Assembly: GCF_014197245.1 (NCBI RefSeq)
Contig: NZ_JACIFF010000001.1
Span: 806,001-870,000 of the forward strand
Length of the DNA: 64,000 nt
Origin: Neolewinella aquimaris
GTDB taxonomy: Bacteria; Bacteroidota; Bacteroidia; Chitinophagales; Saprospiraceae
Direction of reading: 5' to 3'
The notes under the pieces are model-generated. The model was given only the letters and a program-made list of their open reading frames with translations, made no database searches and was not told where the DNA came from. Both the position numbers and the translations under genes were made by a program. Of the stretch, positions 62,963-64,000 are shown piece after piece; the stretch's first letter is position 1; each line of letters starts with the position of its first letter.

Positions 62963-63676
62963 TTACGGCAGCCTCGTAATCACCATCCACCCGCCCCGCT
63001 CGTCGTTGGACAGCAGCGAGAATTCGCGATCGTAGGGCGGATTTAGGGTCTCCGATCGTTGCGTGCCCAGGTGGCCGATCACCGTGACCCGCCGCCGTAC
63101 TTGCTCGTTCTCCGGCAACCTGATCGTCACCCGTCCGGTAGTCGGTATGTAGATCACGTAGTTGCCCAGTGTATCGGCCGCGGCTACGGCTTCGGAAGGA
63201 TTGTCGACCGCAAGAAGATCCGGCGATGCGTCCTGCCCGCTGAAGTCGATGTACCGTTCCACCGTTCGGAGCGCCCGCAGGCTGTTTAGCCGCGACTGGG
63301 TCAGTTTCCGGTATACCCCTCCCCGCCCGCCCTCCAGGACCTGACGGTTGAACTGTGCGATCCCGTCCACCAGTAGTCCGGGCGGCAGAATACCAACTGT
63401 GTCGAGTGACACACCGGCTTTCGCCGCTGCCGTTAATAGATCCCGTAGCTCTTGTGGACCGTAGTTGCTTACGTCGAGCCTCAGATAGTTTCCGCCGTTT
63501 GTCCTTATTTGCTTCAGCAGCTCGCGCGCTGGTTCCGGACCGAGCGCGGTTTCCGACAAATCGAATCCCATGATCAACCCTGCGGGCGTTACCGTACGTT
63601 CGGGGGTGGCGGGGCCGCAGGAGCCGAGAAAAATCATGTAGCAAAGTGCCGGGGCAAGCAACCGATGGAAGTACAC
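62963..63676 (-). CDS. Lipoprotein, unknown function
   Basis: 237 residues from the GTG at 63676: MYFHRLLAPALCYMIFLGSC gives a lipoprotein signal (Cys 20), while the long in-frame extension above it overlaps the start of the next gene on the other strand and has no signal. The region NYLRLDVSNYGPQELRDLLT and LDTVGILPPGLLVDG are alpha/beta in look, and the C-terminus DERGGWMVITRLP is beta. No family was recognised. Confidence 0.6.
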   Translation of the reverse strand: MYFHRLLAPALCYMIFLGSCGPATPERTVTPAGLIMGFDLSETALGPEPARELLKQIRTNGGNYLRLDVSNYGPQELRDLLTAAAKAGVSLDTVGILPPGLLVDGIAQFNRQVLEGGRGGVYRKLTQSRLNSLRALRTVERYIDFSGQDASPDLLAVDNPSEAVAAADTLGNYVIYIPTTGRVTIRLPENEQVRRRVTVIGHLGTQRSETLNPPYDREFSLLSNDERGGWMVITRLP

Positions 63677-63731
63677 GCCGCGAAGATAATCGGTCGCCCT
63701 GGTTAGCTTTGGCCCCTCAACTACTAAAGTT

Positions 63732-64000
63732 ATGGATGCTCCTTCCGTTTCCCTCAACAAATTCGTCGCCGGTACCGGCATTTGCAGCCGCCGGGAAGCG
63801 GATCGCTGGATCGAGGCGGGGAGACTGGCGATCAACGGCACCATCGCTGTGAAGGGGAATCGCGTCGTGGCGGGGGATGTAGTGACGTTGGATGGCAAGG
63901 AGATCGGGCACCGCCCCGCTCCAATCTACCTGGCTTTTCACAAGCCCGCCGGCGTGACGAGTACCACCGACCAGAAGGATCCCGACAACATCATCGACTT
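63732..64000 (+). CDS. rluF: S4-domain pseudouridine synthase (RluF-like), partial
   Basis: The first 89 codons; the gene runs off the right edge. The N-terminus is an S4 RNA-binding domain, SLNKFVAGTGICSRREADRW followed by LAINGTIAVKGNRVVAGD, and the catalytic part begins IYLAFHKPAGVTSTTD and DPDNIIDF, which resembles RluF (23S rRNA U2604). The catalytic Asp is beyond the window, so the RluF assignment over RsuA/RluB is moderate. A possible -7 element (TAGCTTTG, 63704-63711) lies upstream. Confidence 0.75.
   Translation, partial: MDAPSVSLNKFVAGTGICSRREADRWIEAGRLAINGTIAVKGNRVVAGDVVTLDGKEIGHRPAPIYLAFHKPAGVTSTTDQKDPDNIID

Overview
The window is a 64 kb stretch of chromosome from a member of the Bacteroidota. 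The evidence is a SusC/SusD pair, Bacteroidota-type promoters (TTG, about 19-22 bases, TAnnTTTG), little sign of Shine-Dalgarno sequences, many lipoproteins and several thiol-disulfide (TlpA-like) proteins. High GC, futalosine-pathway menaquinone synthesis (MqnD) and the protein repertoire suggest an aerobic marine Saprospiria/Lewinella-type organism; the genus is inference. I saw no rRNA, tRNA, CRISPR array, insertion sequence or phage gene.

Layout. 1-12.3 kb: mixed small genes, including two small membrane proteins, a TlpA-like lipid-side protein, a DUF4160/DUF2442-HTH operon with its own operator, a frameshifted flavin-binding gene, a TIM-barrel amidohydrolase, an esterase, a large GNAT-plus-membrane-anchor protein and a tail-to-tail pair of DUF4440 paralogues. 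12.3-12.8 kb: an array of structured intergenic repeats. 12.8-16.4 kb: a TetR-controlled redox operon (TetR, MDR reductase, Fe-alcohol dehydrogenase, then DJ-1/PfpI). 16.4-30.5 kb: a polysaccharide/sulfate-ester utilisation region (SusC, SusD, three sulfatases, PhoD-type phosphatase, pectate-lyase-like protein, lipoprotein). 30.7-33.4 kb: ZIP metal transporter and two exported ferritin-like proteins. 33.5-37.9 kb: an acyl-CoA (propionyl-CoA type) carboxylase operon headed by an SDR dehydrogenase. 38-40.9 kb: sorbosone-dehydrogenase-like lipoprotein, a second copy of the structured repeat, and an M57-type metalloprotease. 41-64 kb: mostly housekeeping genes (glycogen phosphorylase, MiaE, Tmk, CtpA, RluA, MqnD, FbaA, RibBA, YebC, GalK, PurL, GroES-GroEL, GbsR/MarR regulator, RluF), with one striking exception, a TIR-TPR-SDR fusion protein.

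The most unusual things are: (1) an intergenic repeat whose two halves fold into a perfect four-way junction, with compensatory base changes between the 12.5 kb and 39.6 kb copies; (2) an 18-20 bp GC-rich motif dispersed at eight sites, one of which encodes the linker of the TIR-TPR-SDR fusion; (3) the fusion itself; (4) the DUF4160/DUF2442-HTH operon, which looks like a self-regulated two-gene module; and (5) a RibBA whose GTP cyclohydrolase half has lost its zinc and catalytic motifs. Upstream-most ATG codons were often rejected in favour of starts that give a clean signal peptide or family N-terminus; the chosen starts are explained in each entry.
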